NCBI RefSeq assembly: GCF_014356525.2
Contig: NC_052511.1
Span: 12,613,675 to 12,677,674 of the forward strand
DNA length: 64,000 bases
Source of the DNA: Nilaparvata lugens
Lineage: Eukaryota; Arthropoda; Insecta; Hemiptera; Delphacidae
Direction of reading: 5' to 3'
In this document: piece by piece, positions 38,301 through 50,300 of the stretch
Layout: each line of letters starts with the position of its first letter
How positions within the stretch are numbered: the first letter of the stretch is position 1
The notes under the pieces: model-generated
Databases searched by the model: none
The model's input: the letters and a program-made list of their open reading frames with translations, nothing else
Told to the model about the DNA's origin: nothing
Translations under genes and position numbers: made by a program

Positions 38301-41300
38301 TATCATTCGACAAAGTAGATGGCGCCATCCTTTTTGTAGAAATACAATATTTAATCTCAATTATGAAATTTATGATTCAATCGTTGAGAAATATACTTTT
38401 TACGAATAAAATAAAAATGATTATTTTAAACAAGAATAAACAGTTTTAATATACACAGTTAGCTATCCTTTATAGAAGGCAGTGACAAAGCAGAGAATCG
38501 GCTATTATAACGTGGACCTCACCATAGCAAACCATTTCCTGACTGTTTTAGCTTTGTTTATATTTAACGCTATTTTTACTATAACTATTTCCGTTACTAT
38601 TCTAGTAACTGGCCGTAGCGGACCGGGTCGATCTAGTGGTAAGGAACGTTACAAACTTTTGTCTGCTAGCACCGCCTGGTTCGTGGGCTCGAATCCCGCC
38701 TATTGTATGGACGTTTGATCATCTCATTAATTCACCAATTTCCTTTTTAATTCACAATGAATTACCATTACCAAAAGCAAAAAGCTGATGTGGGCATCAT
38801 TCGCAATAAATAAAAAACATGTGCGTTATGCCCACCATTATGCCCACCACGGAGTCCATTATGCCCACCTTGTAATGAGCGAGAAATATCTGTATGTTTG
38901 TAAGTACATATATGTATCCAATTTCTATTGATGGATTGATCCATTGATTTTGTTCCAGAACGAACGCACGTACCGTTCTGACGTACATTACCAATGGCAT
39001 TCTGTTGCGTACGCTCATGTGCGGAGACTCCACGTTATCCACCGTCACTCATCTTATCATGGACGAGATTCATATCAGGTGAGTCAACTCCTTACACCCT
39101 CCAATTTCAAAAGTTAACTGCAGTTATTTCTGTCATTAAAATTATAGTTATTTCAGTAATAATATAAAAAGACACATGGCTACACTGCACAGAAAGTGTA
39201 CAACTTTTGGACAGTTTCTAGGTTAGAAAGATACTATTTCACGTACAGTGTGAATAAAAGCAGTTGATCTCAATTTGAGCCCGGAAAAGTCAAGGTCAGT
39301 CGCGATACCCGTTCCAAAAGTGACTTCTTTCAGATCACTTCCAGTTTCCGTTTATTTTAAACGGGAGTATTAATAATTGTTCACGACGAGAAGAACCCTG
39401 ATCCTGACAGTTTCCTCGTCGTGTGCTACCTACAGATGGCATTACAAACAATAAGAAGTCTGATCAGCTGTCTCTACTCACAACTTTTTGATTTTTTGAA
39501 TATGAGGTGCCATATTGAAACACTTGAAGTTACGTATTCAAGAATTTGTTGTTTACTCATTTATTATCTGTTGATTGTGTGTAACGAAAAATATCGTATT
39601 GTTACTTGGCCGTGGATGTGGGTCCGCTCTTGAAGGGCTTGCTTTAAATTGCAGTCTCAGCTAAAGCCTCGACTGGAATCATCATGCTCGCCCTGCAAAC
39701 GGCCACTTCCCAGCCACATGACTTTAATAACTATTTTAACTAGTGTACAAGTAGTGTATGACTTATTGTTTGTCAGGGACCGAGTGTCGGACTTCATCCT
39801 GGTGGCAGTTCGGGAGATGCTGGCCAAGAACAGGGCGATGCGACTGGTGCTGATCTCAGCCAGTGTGGACACGGCCGACTTGAGTCGCTACTTCAACGGC
39901 TGCCCTGTCATCACAGTGCCCGGCCGTCTCTTCACTGTCAACCAGCACTTCCTCGAGGACGTGCTCAAATTGTAAGTTCATCTGCTCTCATGCTTTTACT
40001 AATTTCTTCCTCGTTCTTATCCTCTTTCTTCCTCTTCTACTTCTTCATCTTCTTCTCCACCTCCTTCTCCTTTTCCTCCGTCTTCTCCTTCTCCTCCTTC
40101 TCAACCTTTTCCTTCGTATTCTCCTCCTCCTACTCATTATTTTCCTACACCTCATCCCCATCTTCCCAATCATCATCCTCCTCCTCCTCCTACTACTCTT
40201 ACCATTTTCTTCTTCCTTTCTCCACTTGCTTCTCTTCCTCCTCTTCTACTACCTCCACCTCCTCCTCCTCTACCTACTCTCTTTCTCATCCACCTTCTCA
40301 TCTACCTTCTCCTCTTCCTCCTCCACCTTATTTTTTTTCTACTCCTCTTGTACTTACATCTAACTCATGATTTAAAGTATATTTATCCTCCTCCCCCTTC
40401 TCCTCCACCTTCTTTTTTCCTACTCCTCTTGGACTTACATCTAACTCATGCTTTAAAGTATCTTTAAGCTAGTGTTAGTGAACCCCATACACGCAATCCT
40501 GACCGCGAATCACTCAGATTGAGAGAAATGTGTGTCTGTGTTGTTTTGAAGTGTTGCGTGCAGTCTCGTTAGAAGTGGAAAAGAGTGTGGAAATGCTCGC
40601 TCAGATGTGTATTCAGGCGTGGCTTGCAACTGTGATATAGTTGCCGGTACAAAACACATCGCTGCCTGTCACGCCGAGTTTAGTTACAGTGCGTACATCC
40701 TGTGTGTGAATTTCATACTTAATTGGTCCAACACCGTTCATTAAACTTTTCGTAAAATAAAACTCTAAAATCCTGATCAATGAGATAAATATATGAATCA
40801 TATATATGTCCCATATGACCAGGTGACACATCACCCATCCCGCTGAAAGACTCGTCCCTGAGTCTGTAGTCAAGAGGGGAACAAACAAAAAAAAAAAAAA
40901 ATAATAATAATGATTAAACAAATAATATACTCGGGAAACAAACGTGTGCCTGATTGACTTGATAATGCTACTATACATTGAAATCAAACTTTTACATAGA
41001 AAGGTAGGTTACTCAAACTAAATTACAAACATTCAAATCAAATTCAAAACGAAACTATGCTGCACAATAACATTGATTATATATGAAACTAACTTTCAAT
41101 ATTATACACATTAATATACATGAATATTCAACTTATTATGAAAAGAAAATCTCAATTGACAATAATTTATTTGTGAATCAAATTGAACTACTTCAAAAGC
41201 TTCAATAAAATCGAAGAAGGAAAAAAAACTTTATAAGTACATTATGACTCATAACTATATAGTCAAGAAAAAAAACAATAAAACAGTTAATCCATCAAAA

Positions 41301-44300
41301 AGTAACTACCGTATATAACTCTTAACTATCGATTATATGTATCTTGGGTTGTGCTACCGTTACAGCAGATAATTTACACACATACAACTTGATGCCAAAT
41401 ATGCACAGAATAAAGTTAAAAACCCTAACCAGCCAAATAATATATAAAAAACAAAACTAGAGGAATTTACAACATCTCCCCAAGAATTTGGAAGATCTAC
41501 TTTGTGAAATATATCTGACGATATTACGTCCTGAACTGTAAATTCCGGAACCTTTATATCTATATCAGTTTTTAAAATTTCGCTAAATTAACAAAATTAG
41601 GATTGAAATGCGGTTGCAAAACATCAATTTTCAACGATTAAACTTAACCCAATGCAAAGGTAGTAATGGAGAACCTGAGGTTGTTTATCAACATTTGCGT
41701 CACACGGAAAAGTCTTTCTCACCATTATTCTCCCGCCGACCGAAATCTCGCAATGACAGGGTAAAACCACATACATTGCTCCCGGAATAGGTTGAAGATG
41801 ATGAAACGAACCTCCCTCGCAAGTGACTGTAGTGTTGGCCTGTATATTCGCGACGATATACTCCGAAGGCGAAAATTCGACGATCTCCAACTCCTGCTTA
41901 GCTGGACGACAGCTTAAACTGCAATATTGTTGGATGTCCTTCAGCTCTGTCGCCGCAAACAAGTGATGCATACATCTTGATGACATATGTCCTCCATGCA
42001 CCAGCCGCGGAAGATAGCATAAGAAATCGTCCTGTGCCCGACAAGAAGAGAGATGATCTCCCGAGATGACCTGAATCTCACCGTCCTCCTGTCTCCGCGC
42101 CAAAACGAAATCCTGCTGCTGAAGCTGACAAATCTGGCCGTCGAAATACATAGGTGTCCTCACATACTTGTGCAATTGAAACTGTCCGCCGATGCTGACC
42201 AACGGTACTTTTAAGCTAAGCACCATGGAGTTCTCCTTCACCACGCAAGTCGTAAGTGGAAGATCAAAATATCGCTGCAAATCCGATAGAGGTATAGCTA
42301 ACTGGTGTCCTTTCGACTTATATCCTTTCTCCAATCTGAAGAGATCTGAACGTAATAAATTGGGGTGTACCAGCGAAAAGGGTAAAAGCTTTTTATCACA
42401 GCGTTCCTTCGCAGTATTTATGAATTCCTGCCGTGATAAAATATTTACATGTGAGTAGAGGTGAAAAATGTAAATTAATAACTGGTTTGTGAACAGTGTT
42501 TTCTCCTCCGATACATTCTGTTGTACGAATAATCTCATACTGTCTGTTAATTTGCTATACGCATCGTGAAATTGCTGAGAAAAATTTCCAGCAAACTGCC
42601 TCAAGTTGCGAGAAATCCGAATTAAATCTTTGTGGTCGTCTGCAACCAACCCTTGGAATGCGTTGAGGTGATCAGCTACATGTTTTTCGTTGAATTCCAG
42701 CTTATGAAGTTCCCCATCCGTCGCGACTGCTGCGCAACAAAAATGAAGAAAATCGCCGACAACATCGATCGCTCTGGTCTTTCGTGAAGCTTGAGTTCCC
42801 AAACGAATTGAAGAGTTGAAAGCAGCATGACTGTTGCGAAGAATTCCGTTTGTAGAATTATACAAAACTTCTACCGCATCCGCTAAACTGCAATCCTCTT
42901 GTTGACAGTTAGGCCAGAACACCCTTTCCGCCTGCAAGATGTCGAGCTGAGCTGCCGGGAAATCTACCTCGTATGTTAGTGGAACCGATGATTCATACGC
43001 TACAGCGTGACGTAGCTCCTTGTAGAAAACTCCCGCGAAGACCCTGACTGCCTCCAGTTGCGCCGTGAAAGTCGTGAGAATGAGAAATGACGCAAAATGT
43101 ACCATAATTGACATGTTTATGCGTAACAGAACCTCTTACAAACAAAAAAAAACTCTACTTGAAGCAACCGCAAATGAATCGTAATAAAAAAAAATCAAGA
43201 GAAACGTTTACAATAATATTAATAAACTCGACGTGAATATTACAATTAACAACTGGACTGGCTGGTTAGCATATATTATTAATCAGAAACCTAGAAATGA
43301 TACAATTTATTAGAAGTGCATAGGCTATATAGATATATATATATCTATATATATATATATATATATACTGGAACAATTCTGAAATCAGAACAATATATGA
43401 GTCATATGAAAACAAAATCACAATCATACAATAAATCATCAGAATATAAAAAACTTATACTCTAGTTATATTTTATTGAGAAAATACTGAGAAAAAATAA
43501 TAAAACGAAATTCAATTCAAAGATATAAACGTATAAAACTGAAACTCTGCTATCCATAGCTAAAAAATTCCCCTATAACCGTTTATTATAACCCATGGAC
43601 AATAAGTTTGGTCTATATTACCATTGAAAAATATGGACTTCACCTCCAGCAACAATAATCAGTAATAATACTTTAATAAAATTTTACGAGGACTTATAAT
43701 TATAGGCTTAAATCAAAGACCCCATCGAAAACAGATCAAATAAATAAAATATAATCCTATTATTCACCACTGGATGATAAATCCATAAATGTTATAATCA
43801 ATTCTGATAAACAATGATGAAATGATAAATAATTACGAATAATATTTACAAAAATTCTCTTAGGGACTTTAATATAGCGCATGACTTCAAAAAAATACGA
43901 CTTAAAAAAATGACTATCACCATTAAACCTTAATTATCAACACCTTATGACAACAAATTCAAATATTAATTCATGAAATCTATCAACAAAATATCTACCT
44001 TTAATAACCCTTGAAAATATTTCAATAAAAATTATTCATAACCTTAATATAATGAAATATAAAATCCAAAGGGCCAAAATTCTAAAGTGAAATATCTCAG
44101 AACCCTTTGCCCTAAACAAAATTATAATTATCGCAATGCTAAAATCTATGCTAAGAAAATATGAAACTGCAATAAAATTTTTTTCGAAAATCGACTTTTT
44201 CCGAATTTGTCTGAAATTTCTAGACTAACAATCAAGATACGCCGCGTACCTTGTAATCATCATAAATCGTAAAAAAAAGAACTCATCAGAATAAACGAAT

Positions 44301-47300
44301 ACCACTTATAACTGAAAACCAAAATCCAATATTATGTAGAATACAACTATCCATCAAATATCATGAAACCAAAATGAAATCCCAACATAAACCATAGAAA
44401 AATAGCAGATAACCATTTAGCAAAAACGCGTGAAATTCAAAATCAGTAGATAACCATTCAGCAGAAACGCGCGAAATTCAAAATCCGTGTCTGACTGTAG
44501 CCGAAAATTTACTACCTATTGAAATAACTCACGAACCTCATCAATATCTCAAAAATATCTACTTCACATATCCTATCCCATTTTAAAAATGCAAGCGAAT
44601 GACCTAAAATTCATCTTTAAATTCAAAAAAAATTTTTTTGCTACTATACAAGGTCACCAACAAAAACTATGAAATGAAAAACCTCAAAACCCTTTGCTCT
44701 AAACAAACTTTTTCACAGAACAAAGTTGAACGTACTCATCCTAAAAAATAAGATTCCCGAAAAAAAAATCGAAAATTCACAAAATGTTTTCCATGAACTG
44801 GAGATTTCTGAATTTTTCGATAATTTCGCCTCTTGGCAGCCAGTAGAGCAAAAATTTAGTAGAAGTCAATCAATATCGAACGCTATCAAAATCGTCGTTT
44901 GAAAAACTTCCTTCACAACAGATTCGTTCGGTGAATTACATTGAATTTCCAGAATATGTTTCAAAATACTAAAACAAAACTTTATATGAAGAAAAAAAAA
45001 TCACAAAACCCCAAAAGAAATTTTTGAAAATTATTGAAAAATACCTAACTCGAAAACTACTGCCCTAATCGAAAAATTTTATTGGACATAAACGATTGAA
45101 ATTATCACTACCTACAAGCTCAGTGAAAAAAAATCATAAAATCCCAAAATTGAAAAGTTCATTATTAGTAAAAATATCAAAATCTAATAAAAATTCTATT
45201 CTAATTATCTATTCTACTCTAATCATTATTCTTTTTAGCTCATAATATTTCCACATAACATAATATTAATCATTCTTCATATCGGACAATGATTATTTTC
45301 AATTTATCTGACATCGAATGATGTATTAGTCCCAAACAGTTCAGCGTTCTTCATTGAATGACAACTGCAAATCAGCTAAAAGGCCTCGTTCTACTAGCAA
45401 TATTGTCTCATGTAATACTTTCGCTGAGTCTGCTGAGTCTGAGTTCGTTTTTCAAACCTCTCCAGAATTATTGTTTCAATAAATATTTCATCGCTATTAA
45501 CGCTTAACTGGGACACGCTTTCCAAACTATTCAAAATTATGTCATCATATTTCTCTACCGAACTCTCATTAATAACAATTCCATCAGTTTCAATTTTATT
45601 ATTCTTCATATCTTCGGATAATTACAATAATTCAAATCTGACTCTGTATTTTCACCTTCACTGTTCACACAAATCGCTGATTCACATTTTTGGCTATAAT
45701 TAATTTTAATATATACAAGATCAATCTCGTGTTTATGGGAGATTGAATATTTCTTATCATCAGTATTAGAATAGTTTCTTCTAACATATATCCCATTGTG
45801 CCTAACACCTTCCAAAGTAGAACCTAATCCAGTGACTATACAACCTCCTAATTCATTCCTTGAATTATCAATATTTGATGGACCGCCGTCTAAAACATTT
45901 TCATCAATATGCCTAGTACTAAACTCCTGTGTCCTATCAGTAAAATATGCTTTCTTACGTCTAGCATTTTCCGAAAACTTTCTGCCATCAAAAGAACACA
46001 CTCTAATATCATAGCCTTCTTTTTCACAAATTCTATGCATCCTTTTATAAACCCGATAAGCATAATTAACGTTGTAAAAACAATTCCGCGTAAAATGATT
46101 ATGTTTACCACAAACTTTACATTTCTTACGTCTTCTTTTTCTATTAGTCCTATTATTCACGAGACTAACATTCTGATGCATCTTGACTCCTCTAGATTCA
46201 CAATCATTACGCATACCAGAGTTCACAAAATGTTCAAACGGCCTGTTATCAATCGTAAAAGAGAAATCCAAATCACTTTCCGATAAATCTGATAACTCTT
46301 CCTTAATCATTTCCCTATCTTTATCCTCTTTGTAAATTATATCTTCCTCATTCAAATCACAATCATTACAAATAAGAACTTCATCCAACCCATTTTCAAT
46401 CTCGAAGTTACTAACATGACAATATACATCCACTTCATTTGAAACATAATAATTACAAGAATCAAAATCATCAGAGATAATAGCATTTTCTAAACAATTC
46501 TCATTTCAAACTCATTTCTGATTTCCAATAGTTCTTCAAATTCTGGTTCCATAATATCATCAATTACTTGCACCTGTCCAAATTTCCACTCATTCAAATA
46601 CTGACATGATAATTCATATTTCTCAATATTTTTATACAATTCTACAATAGTACTATTTGATAACATTATAATTCTTTCAAATATATTTGAAGACAAACCT
46701 CTTAAAATTATCCTGATAATCCGAGATTCATGCATATTCGAATCTACTTTTCTACATAGGGATAAGACTCGTGCTACAAAATCTCTGCCATCTTCGTCAA
46801 ATTCCATGCTACAAGTATCTAATTCCTTTTCTAGTTTCCACAATTTGAGAGGAGATCGATAGAAATTAACCAATTTTTCTTTCACTGGCATATATTCAAA
46901 TTTGTTCTGTTGAGTCAAATCGTTCTCAATAACATCAAAATATTTCTCAGCACTTCCTTTCAAACAAAACCGCAAGTATAATAAATTATCCTTTTCATCC
47001 CAGCCGTTCGCTAAGGCAACCTTTTCAAAATATTTGAAAAAATCATCAATGTCAAATTCTTCATCTTTTCCATCAAAAAATTTCGGTAATAGTAACGGTC
47101 TAAGTTTTTCCATTGTTAATCTGTTCCAATCCAATTCTATTCAATAATAAATAATAAATTTCCAATTAATCTGGTTTCAATAATCATAAATTCTCCATAT
47201 CTCAAATATCGATATCTCTCCAATAATAATAAATTTATCCTATTCAATCATATCTTAATAATCATTAATTTCTCATCCCATCATAAATATCTAATTCTTT

Positions 47301-50300
47301 CTAATAAGAATTGATAATAAATCTTGCAATCGTACAAAATCTTCAATTGTCATAGCTTTTGCAATTCAAAATCTCAAAATCAATAATAATCGTAAATCTT
47401 CCAACATCGTGAATCTCAAAATTAATCTGTTCAATTATAATCATCATTCTCCATCCGTTAAAATCCATTATTAGCAATCAATTTTTTTGTTCCACAATAT
47501 TCAATTCAATAAATCCTCGAAATTCATCCTACAAACTGTTTTTAGAGCCCCGTAAGGTTTAAACTCAACTACTTCACCCATAATTTCACCACAAAAATTG
47601 AATCTTCAATGAGGTAACCGGAAAAGTCCAAATTTTAAAAGCTGGATTAAAAACCCTTTGAGCCTCCACCAATTATGTAAGGGTGCCTCCACCAATTATG
47701 TAAACACGATATGGACGGCAGGATAAACCTCCACCAAATATGTAAGCAATATGTGCCTACACCGAGTATGTAAGGTGGGGAAATGAAAACAAGAAATGAT
47801 CGTACTGGTTTTGATAATTAAAACAAAACAATAAATTATTGTACAAAAAAATTAGAATTATAATTATAAATTATGAAATAACAATAAATAGATAAATATT
47901 TCAAGGGCTACTCGCTTGGCTGCTAGTGAAGATTAAATTTGTTGTGATTATGGAAAATTTAAAACAATGACTCAGTAGTCACCTACCTTTATGATAATGG
48001 CCCCCAATTTGGCATCCACTGGTTAATCGCGACGTTAATTATTAATGAAAAATAAATAAAAAAAACTGATCTAATGAAGTGGGTTCAGATCCCTTCTTAT
48101 TCAATAATACAATTCTCTTTAAACTGCCCGAACTGTGACAGGAAAACTGTATTATAAAACAAGAACAAAATCTATCCCCTTCACCAGAACAGCCGGACTT
48201 TTACTCTCAGTCCTAACGAACGAGCTCACACACCGACTAGTAAAAATTTTGGGTATTAATATATAACTCAGTCAATGCCAAACATGAAGCCATTTCAAAT
48301 ACATATTTTTATCCGTCGCACAAGCGAGCACGTTTGTTATGAAAAACAAAACAGAAGCTACAATAATTTTGATAACAAGTGAAATAAACAATCTTTCTGT
48401 CGATGACAAAACTGTTCAAAGGCAGAAACACCGTTCATTAAACTTTTCGTAAAATAAAACTCTAAAATCCTGATCAATATGAGATAAATATATGAATCAT
48501 ATATATGTCCCATATGACCAGGTGACAATAAATAAAAAACATGTGCGTTATGCCCACCATTATGCCCACCTTATAATGAGCGAGAAATATCTGTATGTTT
48601 GTAAGTACATATGTATCCTATTTCTATTGATGGATTGATCCATTGATTTTGTTTCAGAACGAATGCACGTACCGTTTTGACGTACATTACCAATGGCATT
48701 CTGTTGCGTACGCTCATGTGCGGAGACTCCACGTTATCCACCGTCACTCATCTTATCATGGACGAGATTCATATCAGGTGAGTCAACTCCATACACCTTC
48801 CAATTTCAAAATTTAACTGCAGTTATTTCTGTCATCAAAATTATAGTTATTTCAGTAATAATATAAAAAGACACATGTCTGCACAGAAAGTGTACAACTT
48901 TTGGACAGTTTCTAGGTTAGAAAGATACTATTTCACGTACAGTGTGAATAAAAGCAGTTGATCTCAATTTGAGCCCGGAAAAGTCAAGGTCAGTCGCGAT
49001 ACCCGTTCCAAAAGTGACTTCTTTCAGATCACTTCCAGTTTCCGTTTATTTTAAACGGGAGTATTAATAATTGTTCACGACGAGAAGAACCCTGATCCTG
49101 ACAGTTTCCTCGTCGTGTGCTACCTACAGATGGCATTACAAACAATAAGAAGTCTGATCAGCTGTCTCTACTCACAACTTTTTGATTTTTTGAATATGAG
49201 GTGCCATATTGAAACACTTGAAGTTACGTATTCAAGAATTGTTGTTTACTCATTTATTATTTGTGATTGTGTGTAACGAAAATATCGTATTGTTACTTGG
49301 CCGTGGATGTGGGTCCGCTCTTGAAGAGCTTGCTTTAAATTGCAGTCTCAGCTAAAGCCTCGACTGGAATCATCATGCTCGCCCTGCAAACGGCCACTTC
49401 CCAGCCACATGACTTTAATAACTATTTTAACTAGTGTACAAGTAGTGAATGACTTATTGTTTGTCAGGGACCGAGTGTCGGACTTCATCCTGGTGGCAGT
49501 TCGGGAGATGCTGGCCAAGAACAGGGCGATGCGACTGGTGCTGATCTCAGCCAGTGTGGACACGGCCGACTTGAGTCGCTACTTCAACGGCTGCCCTGTC
49601 ATCACAGTGCCCGGCCGTCTCTTCACTGTCAACCAGCACTTCCTCGAGGACGTGCTCAAATTGTAAGTTCATCTGCTCTCATGCTTTTACTAATTTCTTC
49701 CTCGTTCTTATCCTCTTTCTTCCTCTTCTACTTCTTCATCTTCTTCTCCACCTCCTTCTCCTTTTCCTCCGTCTTCTCCTTCTCCTCCTACTCCTCCTTC
49801 TCCTTCTCAACCTTTTCCTTCGTATTCTCCTCCTCCTACTCATTATTTTCCTACACCTCATCCCCATCTTCCCAATCATCATCCTCCTCCTCCTCCTACT
49901 ACTCTTACCATTTTCTTCTTCCTTTCTCCACTTGCTTCTCTTCCTCCTCTTCTACTACCTCCACCTCCTCCTCCTCTACCTACTCTCTTTCTCATCCACC
50001 TTCTCATCTACCTTCTCCTCTTCCTCCTCCTCCACCTTATTTTTTTCCTACTCCTCTTGTACTTACATCTAACTCATGATTTAAAGTATATTTATCCTCC
50101 TCCCCCTTCTCCTCCACCTTCTTTTTTCCTACTCCTCTTGGACTTACATCTAACTCATGCTTTAAAGTATCTTTAAGCTAGTGTTAGTGAACCCCATACA
50201 CGCAATCCTGACCGCGAATCACTCAGATTGAGAGAAATGTGTGTCTGTGTTGTTTTGAAGTGTTGCGTGCAGTCTCGTTAGAAGTGGAAAAGAGTGTGGA

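Larger units (their letters stand above)
38805..40730 (+). repeat. Duplicated block, copy 1 (contains exons 6 and 7)
   Basis: About 1.92 kb nearly identical to 48528-50439, from AATAAATAAAAAACATGTGC to CTTAATTGGTCCA. Differences are scattered point changes and small indels (for example an extra CACGGAGTCCATTATGCCCAC unit in copy 1 and different CT-tract lengths). Confidence 0.95.
40731..48527 (-). mobile_element. LTR retroelement with gag and env but no recognisable pol
   Basis: A 7.8-kb minus-strand element fills the space between the two copies of the exon 6-7 block. Its right end starts TGTCACC (minus strand), a proper LTR edge that abuts copy 2 exactly. The left end repeats the first 98 bp of that LTR and then joins copy 1. 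Order on the minus strand: LTR, primer-site-like repeats, gag, zinc-knuckle ORF, about 2.3 kb without ORFs, env, truncated LTR. Confidence 0.75.

Noticed and set aside
38611..38716. tRNA gene
   Set aside because: Same reasoning: a repeated SINE family, with a second copy at 61918-62072.
39990..40370. Ser/Phe-rich 126-residue ORF (and its twin at 49681-50079)
   Set aside because: It is a translation of the CT/CCT pyrimidine tract in an intron; amino-acid content follows the repeat and lengths differ between copies.
45796..46286. Plus-strand ORFs of 72 and 125 residues
   Set aside because: Antisense to the zinc-knuckle Gag ORF; Phe/Ser/Thr-rich without any motif.
47655..47782. CRISPR-like repeat array
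   Set aside because: Four irregularly spaced, imperfect copies without uniform spacers in a eukaryotic retroelement leader.
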